Origin: Mycobacteriaceae bacterium
GTDB lineage: Bacteria > Actinomycetota > Actinomycetes > Mycobacteriales > Mycobacteriaceae
DNA: 64,000 bases
Assembly (NCBI GenBank): GCA_028726465.1
Contig: JAQYQB010000007.1
Span: 1-64,000, forward strand
Direction of reading: 5' to 3'
This document shows, piece after piece, positions 28,481 to 37,269 of the stretch (positions are counted from its first letter, which is position 1; the number at the start of each line of letters is the position of its first letter). Position numbers and translations under genes: made by a program. A model generated the notes under the pieces. It worked only from the letters and a program-made list of their open reading frames with translations, was not told the DNA's origin and searched no databases.

Positions 28481-30847
28481 CTATTTTTCTTTCGCCGACC
28501 GCCGGGCTCGCTTCCACGTCTGCACCGCGGCCCAGGCCTGCCCGACGTTGAGCTCGGGCAGGTAGGCACTCGTCGCCGCCAGGCCGATGGCCGGCAGTTT
28601 CAGCTCGTCGTCGTAGCAGAGGAACCAGGGGCGCTCAGCCGGCAGAAATTTGCGCTTGCTGGCCGCCAGGGTCCGGAAGCCGTAGAGCGGCTCCAGCTCC
28701 TGGCCCACCCGGGACAACGCCTGATCCAGCCAGCTGGGATCCTCCGCCGCGCCGGCCAGCGGGGCGCCCGACAGGGAAATCCATTCGCAGCCGCGATCTG
28801 CGGCGATGATGAGCGCCTCGGAAATCAAAAGCTCCATCACGCCTTTAAAGCCGTCCGCGGCCCGGCGCATCACGTCCAGGGTGTAGCCGATTACCTGGCC
28901 GTCGCGACGGACCGGCAGCCAGCTGGTGACCCCGTGCAGCCTGCCTTCCTCATCGAGGGCGTAGAGCAGCTGGGTACCCGGAACCTGCATCTCCTTAAGG
29001 CCGCCCAAGGTAAATCCCATCTCCGGCAGGGCCTTGTCCGAAACCCACTCTTCGCTCAGCGCCGTGATTTTCGCCGCCACCGCGAGGTCGAGGTCGTGCC
29101 AGGTGGTCCAGACGGTATGCACCCCTTGCTTTGCCGCTTTGTTGCGCGCGGTGCGGATGTTCTGGAATTTCTTGCCCTTAAACTCGGTATTGGCGCAGCT
29201 GAGCACGGCCTCCTCCGCGACTTTGACGCGCTTGAGCTCGGGGTGGGCGTCGGCGAAATCTGCGTCGACGGAATACCAGGCAACGCTGAGTCCTTGGTGG
29301 TGGGCGAAGTCCTCGAACTTGCCGGCGATATCCGTCCCCGCCGGGCCTACGGGGGCGCCGACGGTCAGGGCAATCCCGCGCGCCGGACGGTAGGCCACGT
29401 AAGAATCGCCGTCGAAAAAGTAGCGGTTGCCTTCCCAAAGCGTCATAAACGACAAGTGGTCGCCGCAGGTAGCAGAGAGGATCTCCCGGGCGCGGGCGCG
29501 GTCGGCTGCATTTTCCGGATCCGCCGGGCGCGCGAAGCAGGTATACAGCTGCCAGGCTAGAACCGCCCAGGCGATGATGCCGACCCATTCATAGACCAGC
29601 CATCCCAGCCAGGTGGCCGGGACCACGAAGTGCGGCCCGATAAGCGCCACAACCGTCGGCAGGAAGCGCAGGGGCAGCTCTGCCAGTACGTCGCCCGCCG
29701 TATTGATGGTGATAAAGCCCTCTGGGTACAGCAGTGCCACGGCCACCCAGGTTCCCGCCCCGGCGAGCACGACGCCGGCCACTGACATCCCGGCCCGCCG
29801 CAGCAGCGCCGGGTTGGTCGCAACGTGGAAAAGCCGGCGGGTGGCGACCAGCACGGCCGTGGCCATAATCCACGGCAGCAGCACCAGCGCGAGGTTGATG
29901 ACCAACAGGTCGACCTCGCCTGGGGCCCATAGCTGGGCCACCAGCACGCCCATCACGCAGACCTGGAAGGCCAGCGACAGCCACCAGGCCAGGCGGCGCC
30001 CGCGGACGAGCCCGAAGGCCAGCACCAGCTGCACGACAAACGGCATCAGGTTGGCCACCACCGGGCCTAGCCCGTGGGCCCGGGCGATATCGAGGGCGTT
30101 CAAGCACTCGTCGCTCAAGGGGCTGGCCGCGCACAGCTCGGCCACCTCAATCCGGGACAGATCCGCCGACCACAACAGCTGGGTGACCATACTAAAGGGC
30201 CCTTCGGCCAGCGGATCCAGGGCCACGAAGAAGGGGCCGACTGCCACTGAGAGCACCACGACCGCCACCAGCACGCGCCGCTCGGCCACCGAGGCCTCCA
30301 CCCGGTGGGGCCGGTACAACGCCTGCCCGGCCGCCAGTCCCAGCGCCATGGCCACGACCGCCTGCACGTCCGCCAGGGTCCCGGAGTACAACACGAACGT
30401 CAGCGTCAGGGCGATGATGCTCAGGCGCAACCGGCGGCGCCACAGACGCGGCATCTGGGCGGAGGAAAACGCCGCCGCCCCCGCGATGAAGCCCACCGGG
30501 GTCAGGAAGCTGGCGTGCAGCAGGTCGTCGCCCCACTGGTTCAGCCCGGCCAGCTCCACCCCACGGGCGGCGTAGACGGCCAGCGGGGTGGAAACTACTT
30601 GCGCGACCACCCCGACGGCGGCGTAGCGCAGCGAGCCCAGCTGCCCTTCCGCCGGCACACCCCAGGCCAGGGCCAAGATTGTCAGCACCACGGCCCCGCC
30701 AGCGTGGCCGGCAGTCAAGCCGATGGTCTGGATTCCCTCGACCGGCCAAATCTGCAGGCCCCACATCACCGCCAGCACCGCCAGCGTCACCGGGAAGCGG
30801 GACAGGGTTTTGAAAACCCCCACCAGTGCGTTTTTAAGCACGGACAT
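28481..30847 (-). CDS. Aminoacyl-phosphatidylglycerol synthase-like protein (MprF/DUF2156 family) with membrane domain
   Basis: 788 residues. The first ~440 are a multi-helix membrane domain whose start has rhomboid-like character (GHAGGAVVLTILALAWG, then GVVAQVV). The last ~330 form the DUF2156 catalytic domain, two GNAT folds that bind aminoacyl-tRNA: TLWEGNRYFFDGDSYVAYR, FKGKKFQNIRTARNKA, GYTLDVMRRAADGFKGVMELL and EPLYGFRTLAASKRKFLP. Such enzymes move Lys or Ala from tRNA to phosphatidylglycerol or related lipids; in C. glutamicum, alanylated phosphatidylglycerol and diacylglycerol are known products. The amino acid used here cannot be read from sequence. Start ATG 30847 (site GAGGATAAGG); it overlaps the upstream esterase gene by 14 bp, so translation is coupled. 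Confidence 0.87.
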   Translation of the reverse strand: MSVLKNALVGVFKTLSRFPVTLAVLAVMWGLQIWPVEGIQTIGLTAGHAGGAVVLTILALAWGVPAEGQLGSLRYAAVGVVAQVVSTPLAVYAARGVELAGLNQWGDDLLHASFLTPVGFIAGAAAFSSAQMPRLWRRRLRLSIIALTLTFVLYSGTLADVQAVVAMALGLAAGQALYRPHRVEASVAERRVLVAVVVLSVAVGPFFVALDPLAEGPFSMVTQLLWSADLSRIEVAELCAASPLSDECLNALDIARAHGLGPVVANLMPFVVQLVLAFGLVRGRRLAWWLSLAFQVCVMGVLVAQLWAPGEVDLLVINLALVLLPWIMATAVLVATRRLFHVATNPALLRRAGMSVAGVVLAGAGTWVAVALLYPEGFITINTAGDVLAELPLRFLPTVVALIGPHFVVPATWLGWLVYEWVGIIAWAVLAWQLYTCFARPADPENAADRARAREILSATCGDHLSFMTLWEGNRYFFDGDSYVAYRPARGIALTVGAPVGPAGTDIAGKFEDFAHHQGLSVAWYSVDADFADAHPELKRVKVAEEAVLSCANTEFKGKKFQNIRTARNKAAKQGVHTVWTTWHDLDLAVAAKITALSEEWVSDKALPEMGFTLGGLKEMQVPGTQLLYALDEEGRLHGVTSWLPVRRDGQVIGYTLDVMRRAADGFKGVMELLISEALIIAADRGCEWISLSGAPLAGAAEDPSWLDQALSRVGQELEPLYGFRTLAASKRKFLPAERPWFLCYDDELKLPAIGLAATSAYLPELNVGQAWAAVQTWKRARRSAKEK

Positions 30848-32045
30848 CCTTATCCTCAATTCCGTCGAAGGGGTCCTTGTCGATCCTCATCCCGCCGCGT
30901 TGCGCGGCCCAGGCGAGCACTTCCCGCAAGGCCGGGCGCCAGACCTGGAAGCTGTGCCCGCCGGGGCGGGTGCCGTTATAGGTGCGCATCCCCGCCGCGC
31001 GGGCCTGCTGGGACAAGGTGCTGAGTGCCTCGACCGCAGCGTGGTCGTCCTCCCCGGCGATGAAGACGGCGGCCAGCCCCGGGTAGCGGTTCTGCTTGAG
31101 CAGGTAGGCGGGGCCCTGGGCCTGGAAGGCCTTCTCGTCGCCGCCGAAGAACTTGTCGACGGTGGCCTGATGACTGCCGATAGTCGGCTCGGCCTCTCCG
31201 GAGATATCCACGATGGAGCCGTACGCGGTGGGCTGGTTGGTGGCGATCTGCAGCGCGCAGGTGCCTCCGTAGCTTAAGCCGGCAACGGTCCAGTGGGATT
31301 GATCCGCGTCCACGCGGAAGGCCTGCTTGATCCCGGCGGGCACGTCTTGGGACAGGTAGGTCATGACGTGGGCCTGGCGGGAATCCGCGCAGATGGGGTT
31401 GGCGGTCTCCGAGCCGGTGGCATCGACGGCCACGATGATCGGGCTGCGCCCATCGTTGGCGGCTTGGAACTGGTCGGCGGTCTGGGCCGCCTCGCCGGAG
31501 CCGAACCACTGGTCGGGCCCGCCCGGGTTGCCGTGGAGCAGCACCACGACCGGGAGGTTCTCGCCGCGCCAGTAGGCCGGCGGGACATAGGCGATGGCTT
31601 CGCGCGCCGCGAACTGCGAGCGCGTGCCCGGCAGGTCCAGGTGGACGAGCGCAGCGTCCTGGAAGTCGCGGGCGGACTGGAATTCGGCCAGGCTCATTTC
31701 CCGGGCCACCGGCGTCGGGTCAAGCGAGCCGACGTCCGGGTAGGTCTGGTATTCGATGTTGACCAGGCCGACGGTGGCCAGCAGGGAGAAAACGCCGGCG
31801 AGCACGGTGGGCACCGTCGGCTTGCGGAGCAGGGCGGCCAGCGGGACGGCGGCGGCCGCCATGAGATAGAAAGGCACGTCCCAGCGCTGCAGGAAGAAGC
31901 CGGCGGCTATGCAGATGACCGCGGCTACGGCCACCGGCCACCAGCGGCGCTGCCACGTCACGACGCCGGCCGCGATAACCAGGATGCCGATGAAGATGGC
32001 GGCATCGACCGGTTCGGCCAGGGGCAGATCAGAAAGAAAGTTCAC
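30834..32045 (-). CDS. Membrane-anchored alpha/beta-hydrolase esterase
   Basis: 403 residues. Four hydrophobic helices occupy about residues 15-97, followed by an alpha/beta-hydrolase domain of the esterase D / mycolyltransferase type: LPVVVLLHGNPGGPDQW (oxyanion region), the nucleophile Ser258 in GLSYGG, and a C-terminal His in GGHSF. The active site should face outside the membrane. In C. glutamicum an esterase is genetically linked to an aminoacyl-lipid synthase, so this one may remove amino acids from such lipids (inference from linkage). The start is GTG 32045, with TATGTT 6 nt upstream; transcription thus probably begins here and continues into the overlapping synthase gene. Confidence 0.85.
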   Translation of the reverse strand: MNFLSDLPLAEPVDAAIFIGILVIAAGVVTWQRRWWPVAVAAVICIAAGFFLQRWDVPFYLMAAAAVPLAALLRKPTVPTVLAGVFSLLATVGLVNIEYQTYPDVGSLDPTPVAREMSLAEFQSARDFQDAALVHLDLPGTRSQFAAREAIAYVPPAYWRGENLPVVVLLHGNPGGPDQWFGSGEAAQTADQFQAANDGRSPIIVAVDATGSETANPICADSRQAHVMTYLSQDVPAGIKQAFRVDADQSHWTVAGLSYGGTCALQIATNQPTAYGSIVDISGEAEPTIGSHQATVDKFFGGDEKAFQAQGPAYLLKQNRYPGLAAVFIAGEDDHAAVEALSTLSQQARAAGMRTYNGTRPGGHSFQVWRPALREVLAWAAQRGGMRIDKDPFDGIEDKDVRA

Positions 32046-32105
32046 CCTCTAAACATAGAACTACCCCGCCCCGGAATCACTGGGGCTTAGCTGGGAATAT
32101 ACTAG

Positions 32106-33242
32106 CTAAACGCTCCGCGCGCGGCGGATGACCTCCGGCAGGTGCGCCAGGACGTAGTCCACGTCCTCGTCGCTGGTATTGCGGCCCAGCGTGAAGCGCA
32201 GGGAACCAATCCCCTCGCTTTCGGTCACACCCATGGCCTCGAGGACGTGGGACATGCGGTTGACCCCGGCCGAGCAGGCCGAGCCCGTCGAGGCCTCAAT
32301 ACCCAGCTGGTCGAGCAGCATGATGAGGCTGTCGCCGTCCGTGCCGGGGAAGGACACGTGCAGGTGCGACGGCAGCGCGGGCTCGCTGGAGTTGACCACG
32401 ACGTCGTCGATCTCGCGCAGGATGCCCTCGCGCAGGCGGTCCCGCAGGGCACCCACGCGCGCGGACTCGGTGGGGATTTCGGCCACGGACTCTGCCAGCG
32501 CCGCGGCCAGGCCGGCCGCGCTCGCCACGTCGACGGTGCCGGGGCGGATACCGCGCTCCTGGCCGCCGCCGTAGGCGATGGGCTGCGGCGCCGGGCTGCG
32601 GCGGGCCAGCAGCAGGCCGATGCCGCGGGGGCCGCCGAACTTGTGCGCGCTGGCCGCCAGGGTCGTCGCGCCCAGTTCCGCGAAGTTGATGGGCAGCTTG
32701 CCGACCACCTGCACCGCGTCGATGTGGACCGGCGTGCCCTGGGCGCTGGCGCGCGCCACGATTTCCTCGACCGGCTGGAGGGCGCCGATCTCGTTGTTGG
32801 CCCACATGCAGGTCGCCAGGTCCGCCGGCGTATCCAGGGGCCTAAGGTCGCTGACCCGCGAGTGCCGGTCGACCGGCAGCAGATCCACGCTCGCGCCCTG
32901 CTGTTCCAGGGTGGCCACCGTATCGCGCACCGCCGGGTGCTCGATCGGGGTGGATACGATTCGCCGGGTGCGCTTGTCCTGCGGGCCGCGCTCGGCGGCC
33001 CGGTAGAGGCCCTGGATGGCGATGTTGTCGGCTTCGGTGCCGGAGGCGGTGAAGACTACCTCGATGGGCTCGCAGCCCAGCAGCTCGGCGACCTTCTCGC
33101 GGGCGTCGTCGAGCACCGAACGGGACTTGCGCCCGGAGGCGTACTGGGCGCCCGAGTTGACGCTGCCGGCGGCTGCCACCCAGGCATCGATGGCTGCCTG
33201 GCGCATGGGCTGGGTCGCCGCGTAATCGAAATAGTGGGACAT
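32106..33242 (-). CDS. Cysteine desulfurase (NifS/IscS-type, class I)
   Basis: 378 residues. PLP-binding Lys201 in ASAHKFGGPRG; catalytic Cys323 in STGSACSAGVNRMS; N-terminal YFDYAATQPMR. It converts cysteine to alanine, leaving a protein persulfide for iron-sulfur cluster and thio-tRNA synthesis. It lies apart from a suf operon and one base after etfA, so it belongs to the etfBA unit. MnmA, encoded 6 kb further on, is its likely sulfur client, as an IscS-type enzyme paired with MnmA is common in actinobacteria. The gene symbol is left open since IscS and NifS-like paralogues are not separable here. Confidence 0.93.
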   Translation of the reverse strand: MSHYFDYAATQPMRQAAIDAWVAAAGSVNSGAQYASGRKSRSVLDDAREKVAELLGCEPIEVVFTASGTEADNIAIQGLYRAAERGPQDKRTRRIVSTPIEHPAVRDTVATLEQQGASVDLLPVDRHSRVSDLRPLDTPADLATCMWANNEIGALQPVEEIVARASAQGTPVHIDAVQVVGKLPINFAELGATTLAASAHKFGGPRGIGLLLARRSPAPQPIAYGGGQERGIRPGTVDVASAAGLAAALAESVAEIPTESARVGALRDRLREGILREIDDVVVNSSEPALPSHLHVSFPGTDGDSLIMLLDQLGIEASTGSACSAGVNRMSHVLEAMGVTESEGIGSLRFTLGRNTSDEDVDYVLAHLPEVIRRARSV

Positions 33243-33243
33243 T

Positions 33244-34191
33244 TTAGGCGCGATTCTTCAGCTGTTCGGTCAGCGCCGGGGCGATCTCGTGCAGGTCCCC
33301 GACCACGCCCAGATCGGCGATCTGGAAGAAGGGCTCGTCCTGGTCCTGGTTGACCACGACGATGTTCTTGGCCGTCTGCATGCCCGAGGTGTGCTGGATG
33401 GCGCCGGAGATACCCAGGCCGATGTAGAGGTCCGGGGTCACGGTCACGCCGGTCTGCCCGATCTGGTAGGCCGCGTCGTAGAAGCCCTCGTCGACGGCGT
33501 CGCGGGTAGCGCCCACGGCCGCGCCCAGGGCATCGGCAAGCGGCTCGACGACGGCGGCGAACTCGTCGCCCACGCCGCGGCCGCCGGCGACCACGGTGGC
33601 GGCCGACGGCAGGTCCGGGCGGGCGGACTTCTCGGCCGGGGTAAAGGACTCGACCTTGACGTCACGGTCGGTGGCGGCCGGCAGCTGCATGGCGGCGACC
33701 TCGCCGACGCTGGCCTCGGCCTCGGCGGTCACGCTGCCCGGCAGCAGGGTGTAGATCGGGCAGGCACCAGCCGCGGTGGCGTAAGCGTCGTAGGAGCCAC
33801 CGAAGATGGCGTGCTGGGCCGCGCCGTCCGGGCGGATGCCGGAGACGTTCGACAGCACGCCGGAGGCCAGGCGCGCGGCCACGCGGCCGGCGATCTCGTT
33901 GCCGGTCGCGGACGCGGCGATCAGGATGGGAGCCGGGTTGGCCGCGCCCAGCCCGTGCAGGGCGTCGACCTCGGGGGTCAGCAGGCGGGAATCGTAATCA
34001 GCGGCCTGGGCGTCGACCACCTGGGCCGCACCCCAGCGGGCCAGCTCCGGGGCCAGCTTGTCGCCGGTGCCGGCGGGGCCGACCACCACGGCGGAGACGG
34101 TGCCGAGCTGGCGGGCAGCGGTGATGAGCTCCCCGGTAACCGGGCTCAGCTGGCCTTCGGTGTGCTCGACCAAAACATAAACGTGAGACAT
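33244..34191 (-). CDS. etfA: Electron transfer flavoprotein alpha subunit
   Basis: 315 residues. C-terminal FAD domain motifs are clear: VVAGGRGVG, GATRDAVDEGFYDAAYQIGQTG, LYIGLGISGAIQHTSGMQ (the ETF alpha signature region) and the terminal DLGVVGDL. With EtfB it carries electrons from acyl-CoA and other dehydrogenases to the quinone pool via an ETF-quinone oxidoreductase, which is not encoded in this window. ATG 34191 is preceded by AAGGAG at 10 nt. The cysteine desulfurase gene starts one base after its stop. Confidence 0.96.
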   Translation of the reverse strand: MSHVYVLVEHTEGQLSPVTGELITAARQLGTVSAVVVGPAGTGDKLAPELARWGAAQVVDAQAADYDSRLLTPEVDALHGLGAANPAPILIAASATGNEIAGRVAARLASGVLSNVSGIRPDGAAQHAIFGGSYDAYATAAGACPIYTLLPGSVTAEAEASVGEVAAMQLPAATDRDVKVESFTPAEKSARPDLPSAATVVAGGRGVGDEFAAVVEPLADALGAAVGATRDAVDEGFYDAAYQIGQTGVTVTPDLYIGLGISGAIQHTSGMQTAKNIVVVNQDQDEPFFQIADLGVVGDLHEIAPALTEQLKNRA

Positions 34192-34230
34192 GAAAAGAAA
34201 ACTCCTTATAAGCGTGCGCGGAGAGCGGTG

Positions 34231-35028
34231 TTACAGCAGGTTCTTGGACTCGAGGAACTCAACAATCTTGGCGGCCTTCTCCTCGGCGGAGCCGGTCTCT
34301 ACCAGCTCGCCGGCGGTCCGCGGCGGGCGCGGGGCGGCCTCGGTGACCTGGGTGGTCGCCGAGTTCAGGCCCACCTGCGCCGGGTCGACGCCGATGGCGG
34401 CCAGGTCCAGGGTGGTAATCGGGTGCTTCTTGGCCGCCATGAGGCCCTTGAAGTTCGGGAAGCGCGGCTTGTCGGCCTTGTCGCCCACGGCGATAAGCGC
34501 CGGCAGCGGGGCGGACAGCTCCCAGGTGCCGCGGTGATCCTCGCGGGTGCCACGCACGGTGCCGTCGGCCAGGCTCACCGCGTGCAGCTCCGTGAGCGCC
34601 GGAATCTGGCGGTACTCAGCCAGCAGGCCAGCCAGCAGGCCCGTCTGCGAGTCGGAGGCGTCCGTACCCATGGTGATAAGGGCAACGTCGTCCAGGGTGT
34701 TGATGGCGTTGCTCAGCGCCCAGGCGGTACCGATGGCATCCGAGCCGGCCAGCGCCTCGTCGCTGACCAGGACCGCGTCGTCGGCGCCCATGGCCAGGGC
34801 CTTGCGCAGGGCCTCTTCCGCGCCGGCCGGCCCCATCGTCAGGGCCACCACGCGGTAACCGGCGTCCGGGTTCGCGTCGCGCAGCCGCAGCGCCTGTTCG
34901 ACCGAATACTCGTTGACCTCATCAATGATGTTGTCCACCGCGTCGCGGTTTAGCGTGTTGTCGTCTTCCAACGTCTTAGTGGACCACGTATCGGGTACGT
35001 ACTTGACCAGAGCCACGATAGTGGGCAT
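34231..35028 (-). CDS. etfB: Electron transfer flavoprotein beta subunit
   Basis: 265 residues; AMP-binding subunit of ETF. Family signature VVALTMGPAGAEEALRKALAMGADDAVLV and the later RGTREDHRGTWELSAPLPALIAV. I chose the second of two in-frame ATGs (35028 over 35034), because AAAGG is then at the correct aligned distance. It is first in the etfB-etfA-desulfurase unit, 40 bp before etfA. No transcription start was determined in the 74-bp gap upstream. Confidence 0.95.
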   Translation of the reverse strand: MPTIVALVKYVPDTWSTKTLEDDNTLNRDAVDNIIDEVNEYSVEQALRLRDANPDAGYRVVALTMGPAGAEEALRKALAMGADDAVLVSDEALAGSDAIGTAWALSNAINTLDDVALITMGTDASDSQTGLLAGLLAEYRQIPALTELHAVSLADGTVRGTREDHRGTWELSAPLPALIAVGDKADKPRFPNFKGLMAAKKHPITTLDLAAIGVDPAQVGLNSATTQVTEAAPRPPRTAGELVETGSAEEKAAKIVEFLESKNLL

Positions 35029-35108
35029 GGGCATTCGACCTTTCCGTCAATTTGGTTTAAGCGTTCTAGAAACTTATTCTCCGCGCCATAGTAGTAGCGA
35101 AGGCGGGA

Positions 35109-36302
35109 CTAATTCCATTGGCGTGGCTCACAGACCAGCGCCACGGCGCCGCGGCCGAGCCGCGTGACGACCACCGCCAGGGGGCGCGAGCCCCGCAGCT
35201 TCAGCTTCTTGCGCAGCTGGTCTGGGTCGATGTTGACGCCGCGGACGAGGATCTCCAGGCTGCCGACGTCCAGGGCTTTCAGACTAGAGCTCAGGCGCTT
35301 GAGACTCACCTGCTCAATGAATGGAAATCCCGACCGGCCCGGCGGGATTGACTCCCCCGTCAGGTAGGCGATCTTCTCGTCCAGCTGCCACAGCCCGTGC
35401 CGCGCCGCGTAGTGCTTGACGAGTCCGGCGCGCACCACCGCGCCGTCCGGGTCCACGATGTAGCGGCCCACCTCCCCGGCCGCCGGCAGCTCGTCCGGGG
35501 AGAAATCGGCGCTGCTGATGGTCTCCTCCCCGGCACCCGACTCGCCCGCGGCGCCGCTGCGCAGCAGCCAGGCCGCGCGCACCGGCTGGCCGTCTGCGGC
35601 CGGGTGCTCTGCCAGGCCCGGGGTATACAGGCAGGCCTCCTTGACCGCGCCGTCGACGCTGGCGACGACCACCGGCCCGGCCCACTCGCTGTAGTCCAGG
35701 CCGGGCGCGCACTTGACGGCCATCTCGCGGCCCGGGTAGGCGGCCAGCAAGTCCGGCAGGGCCGGCAGCAACTGTTCCGGCTTGGTGATGCGCTGTCCGC
35801 CGGCCCGCCGGGCCGGGTCCGCCACGACCACGCCCCGCGCGCTCACCGGCGCCAAGGCGTCGGCGACCACGAAGGGCAGATCGGGCACGTTGTGCCGGGC
35901 CATGGCCACGCGCGTTTTGTCCAGGTCGCTGCCCAGGTAGCCGATGCCGGCCGCCCGCAGCGCCGGGGCCTCCGTGCCCACCGAGCAGGTGACGTCGTGA
36001 ACGAAGTCCGCTCCCAGCCGCGACAGGTGCCGGGCCCGGGCGCGGGCCACCGGGGCCGGGGTGGCCTGCTGGGCGGCGTCGACGTCGCTGAGCCAGGTGG
36101 CCGGAAATTTTCCGGTGCGCACGGCGCGGCGGCGGGCATCGGCCAGCTCCCCCACCGCGCGCCCGTGCTCGCCGAAGCGCTCGCGCAACAACTGGGCCTC
36201 GGCCAGCGCCTTAGCCCGGGTTCCCTCCAGTTGCTCACTGACCTGCCGGATTTCGGCGGCATGATCCTGGAAGAACCGGATGTCGGCTAGTTCGAATGCC
36301 AC
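35109..36302 (-). CDS. SAM methyltransferase with C-terminal THUMP-like domain
   Basis: 397 residues. The central part is a class I methyltransferase: VHDVTCSVGTEAPAL (motif I), GSDLDKTRVAMARHN and VVADPARRAGGQRI (motif IV-like DPARR). The C-terminal ~75 residues (EQVSLKRLSSSLKALDVG ... RGVNIDPDQLRKKLKLRGSRPL) correspond to the THUMP-like RNA-binding domain. An RNA, most likely tRNA or rRNA, is the probable substrate; the exact site is unknown. The start is GTG 36302 with a weak upstream AGAAAGG at 12 nt. It is separated from etfB by 74 bp on the same strand. Confidence 0.87.
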   Translation of the reverse strand: MAFELADIRFFQDHAAEIRQVSEQLEGTRAKALAEAQLLRERFGEHGRAVGELADARRRAVRTGKFPATWLSDVDAAQQATPAPVARARARHLSRLGADFVHDVTCSVGTEAPALRAAGIGYLGSDLDKTRVAMARHNVPDLPFVVADALAPVSARGVVVADPARRAGGQRITKPEQLLPALPDLLAAYPGREMAVKCAPGLDYSEWAGPVVVASVDGAVKEACLYTPGLAEHPAADGQPVRAAWLLRSGAAGESGAGEETISSADFSPDELPAAGEVGRYIVDPDGAVVRAGLVKHYAARHGLWQLDEKIAYLTGESIPPGRSGFPFIEQVSLKRLSSSLKALDVGSLEILVRGVNIDPDQLRKKLKLRGSRPLAVVVTRLGRGAVALVCEPRQWN

Positions 36303-36379
36303 GGTGCAGTTCGGCCTTTCTCAACGGGTCGGGACGGGAGGTAGGAGGGCAATCAAAGGGGCGGCGAGGTTTTACCGGC

Positions 36380-37207
36380 CTAGATCCGGTCGACGGGCCG
36401 GGTGGTGAAAAACTCGCGGTAGCGGGGATCGTCGACGGGGTCGCCTATCACGGGGCGCATGTCGGAATAGTCGACGTCGTCGAGGACCTCCTGCACGCTG
36501 CTCAACCGGCACAGACGCTGCAGGTTCGCCCAGGTCGGCGCCACCAGGCGCACCAGCCCGGCGCGCCAGCCGTCGATGAGCAGCTGCGGTGGGAACCAGC
36601 CGGCATCGGCGGCCTCGCCGGTGTTGCCGTCGGGTTCCTGGCCGGGCGGCAGGGTGGCGACGAAGAAGAAGGTGTCGAACCAGTTGCCGGCCGGAGAATG
36701 GCCGACCCACCGCCCCCAGGGCAGCAGGCGGTCGGAGTCCATGCGCAGCGACTCCTGGCTCAGGAAATCGGAGAAGGATAGTTCGTGGCCTTCCAACTGG
36801 AGGCGCTCGGCGTGGAAGCGGGCGGCGTTGGACTCGACGCGGCCCTTCTCGTCAACGACCAAAAGCGTGCCGGCTTCCTCGAACAGTTCTCGGGCGGCCG
36901 CGAAGACGAGGGCGTGGGCCTTGTACTTGGTCACCCCCAGCCGGCGGGCCTTGGAGACCAGGGAGGCGCCGGCCCACAGCTTGCCGGAGTCCCAGCTGCG
37001 CGGCGGGAAATCGCGCGGATCTACCCCACCGCCTGGGAAGACGGCGTGACCCGGATAGTTGCGCATGGTGGCCACGCGCTCTTGGACCCAGACCTTCAGC
37101 CCGTCGGGTTCGTCGCGAATGAGCAGGACAGACGCCGACAGCCGGCCACCGTTGAAGCCGGTCGTGTCGGTCGCGTCAATGACATCTAAGGGGTTTATCT
37201 TGCTCAT
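36380..37207 (-). CDS. Nudix hydrolase with insertion in the Nudix box (NUDT19-like)
   Basis: 275 residues. The Nudix signature is split: GGGVDPRDF (59-67) opens the box and AAARELFEEAG (103-113) closes it, with about 30 extra residues between, as in the eukaryotic NUDT19/RP2 branch. REL and EE supply the Mg2+ ligands. Family members hydrolyse nucleoside diphosphates linked to another moiety, including CoA derivatives in the NUDT19 branch; substrate here is unknown. ATG 37207 follows GGTGGAG closely. Lies between the methyltransferase and the ABC ATPase on the same strand. Confidence 0.88.
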   Translation of the reverse strand: MSKINPLDVIDATDTTGFNGGRLSASVLLIRDEPDGLKVWVQERVATMRNYPGHAVFPGGGVDPRDFPPRSWDSGKLWAGASLVSKARRLGVTKYKAHALVFAAARELFEEAGTLLVVDEKGRVESNAARFHAERLQLEGHELSFSDFLSQESLRMDSDRLLPWGRWVGHSPAGNWFDTFFFVATLPPGQEPDGNTGEAADAGWFPPQLLIDGWRAGLVRLVAPTWANLQRLCRLSSVQEVLDDVDYSDMRPVIGDPVDDPRYREFFTTRPVDRI

Positions 37208-37269
37208 CTTCTCCACCGGGACTTAGGCGCGGCGAACTCTTGGGCACCAGGTAGGGAGGTTGTAACCTC

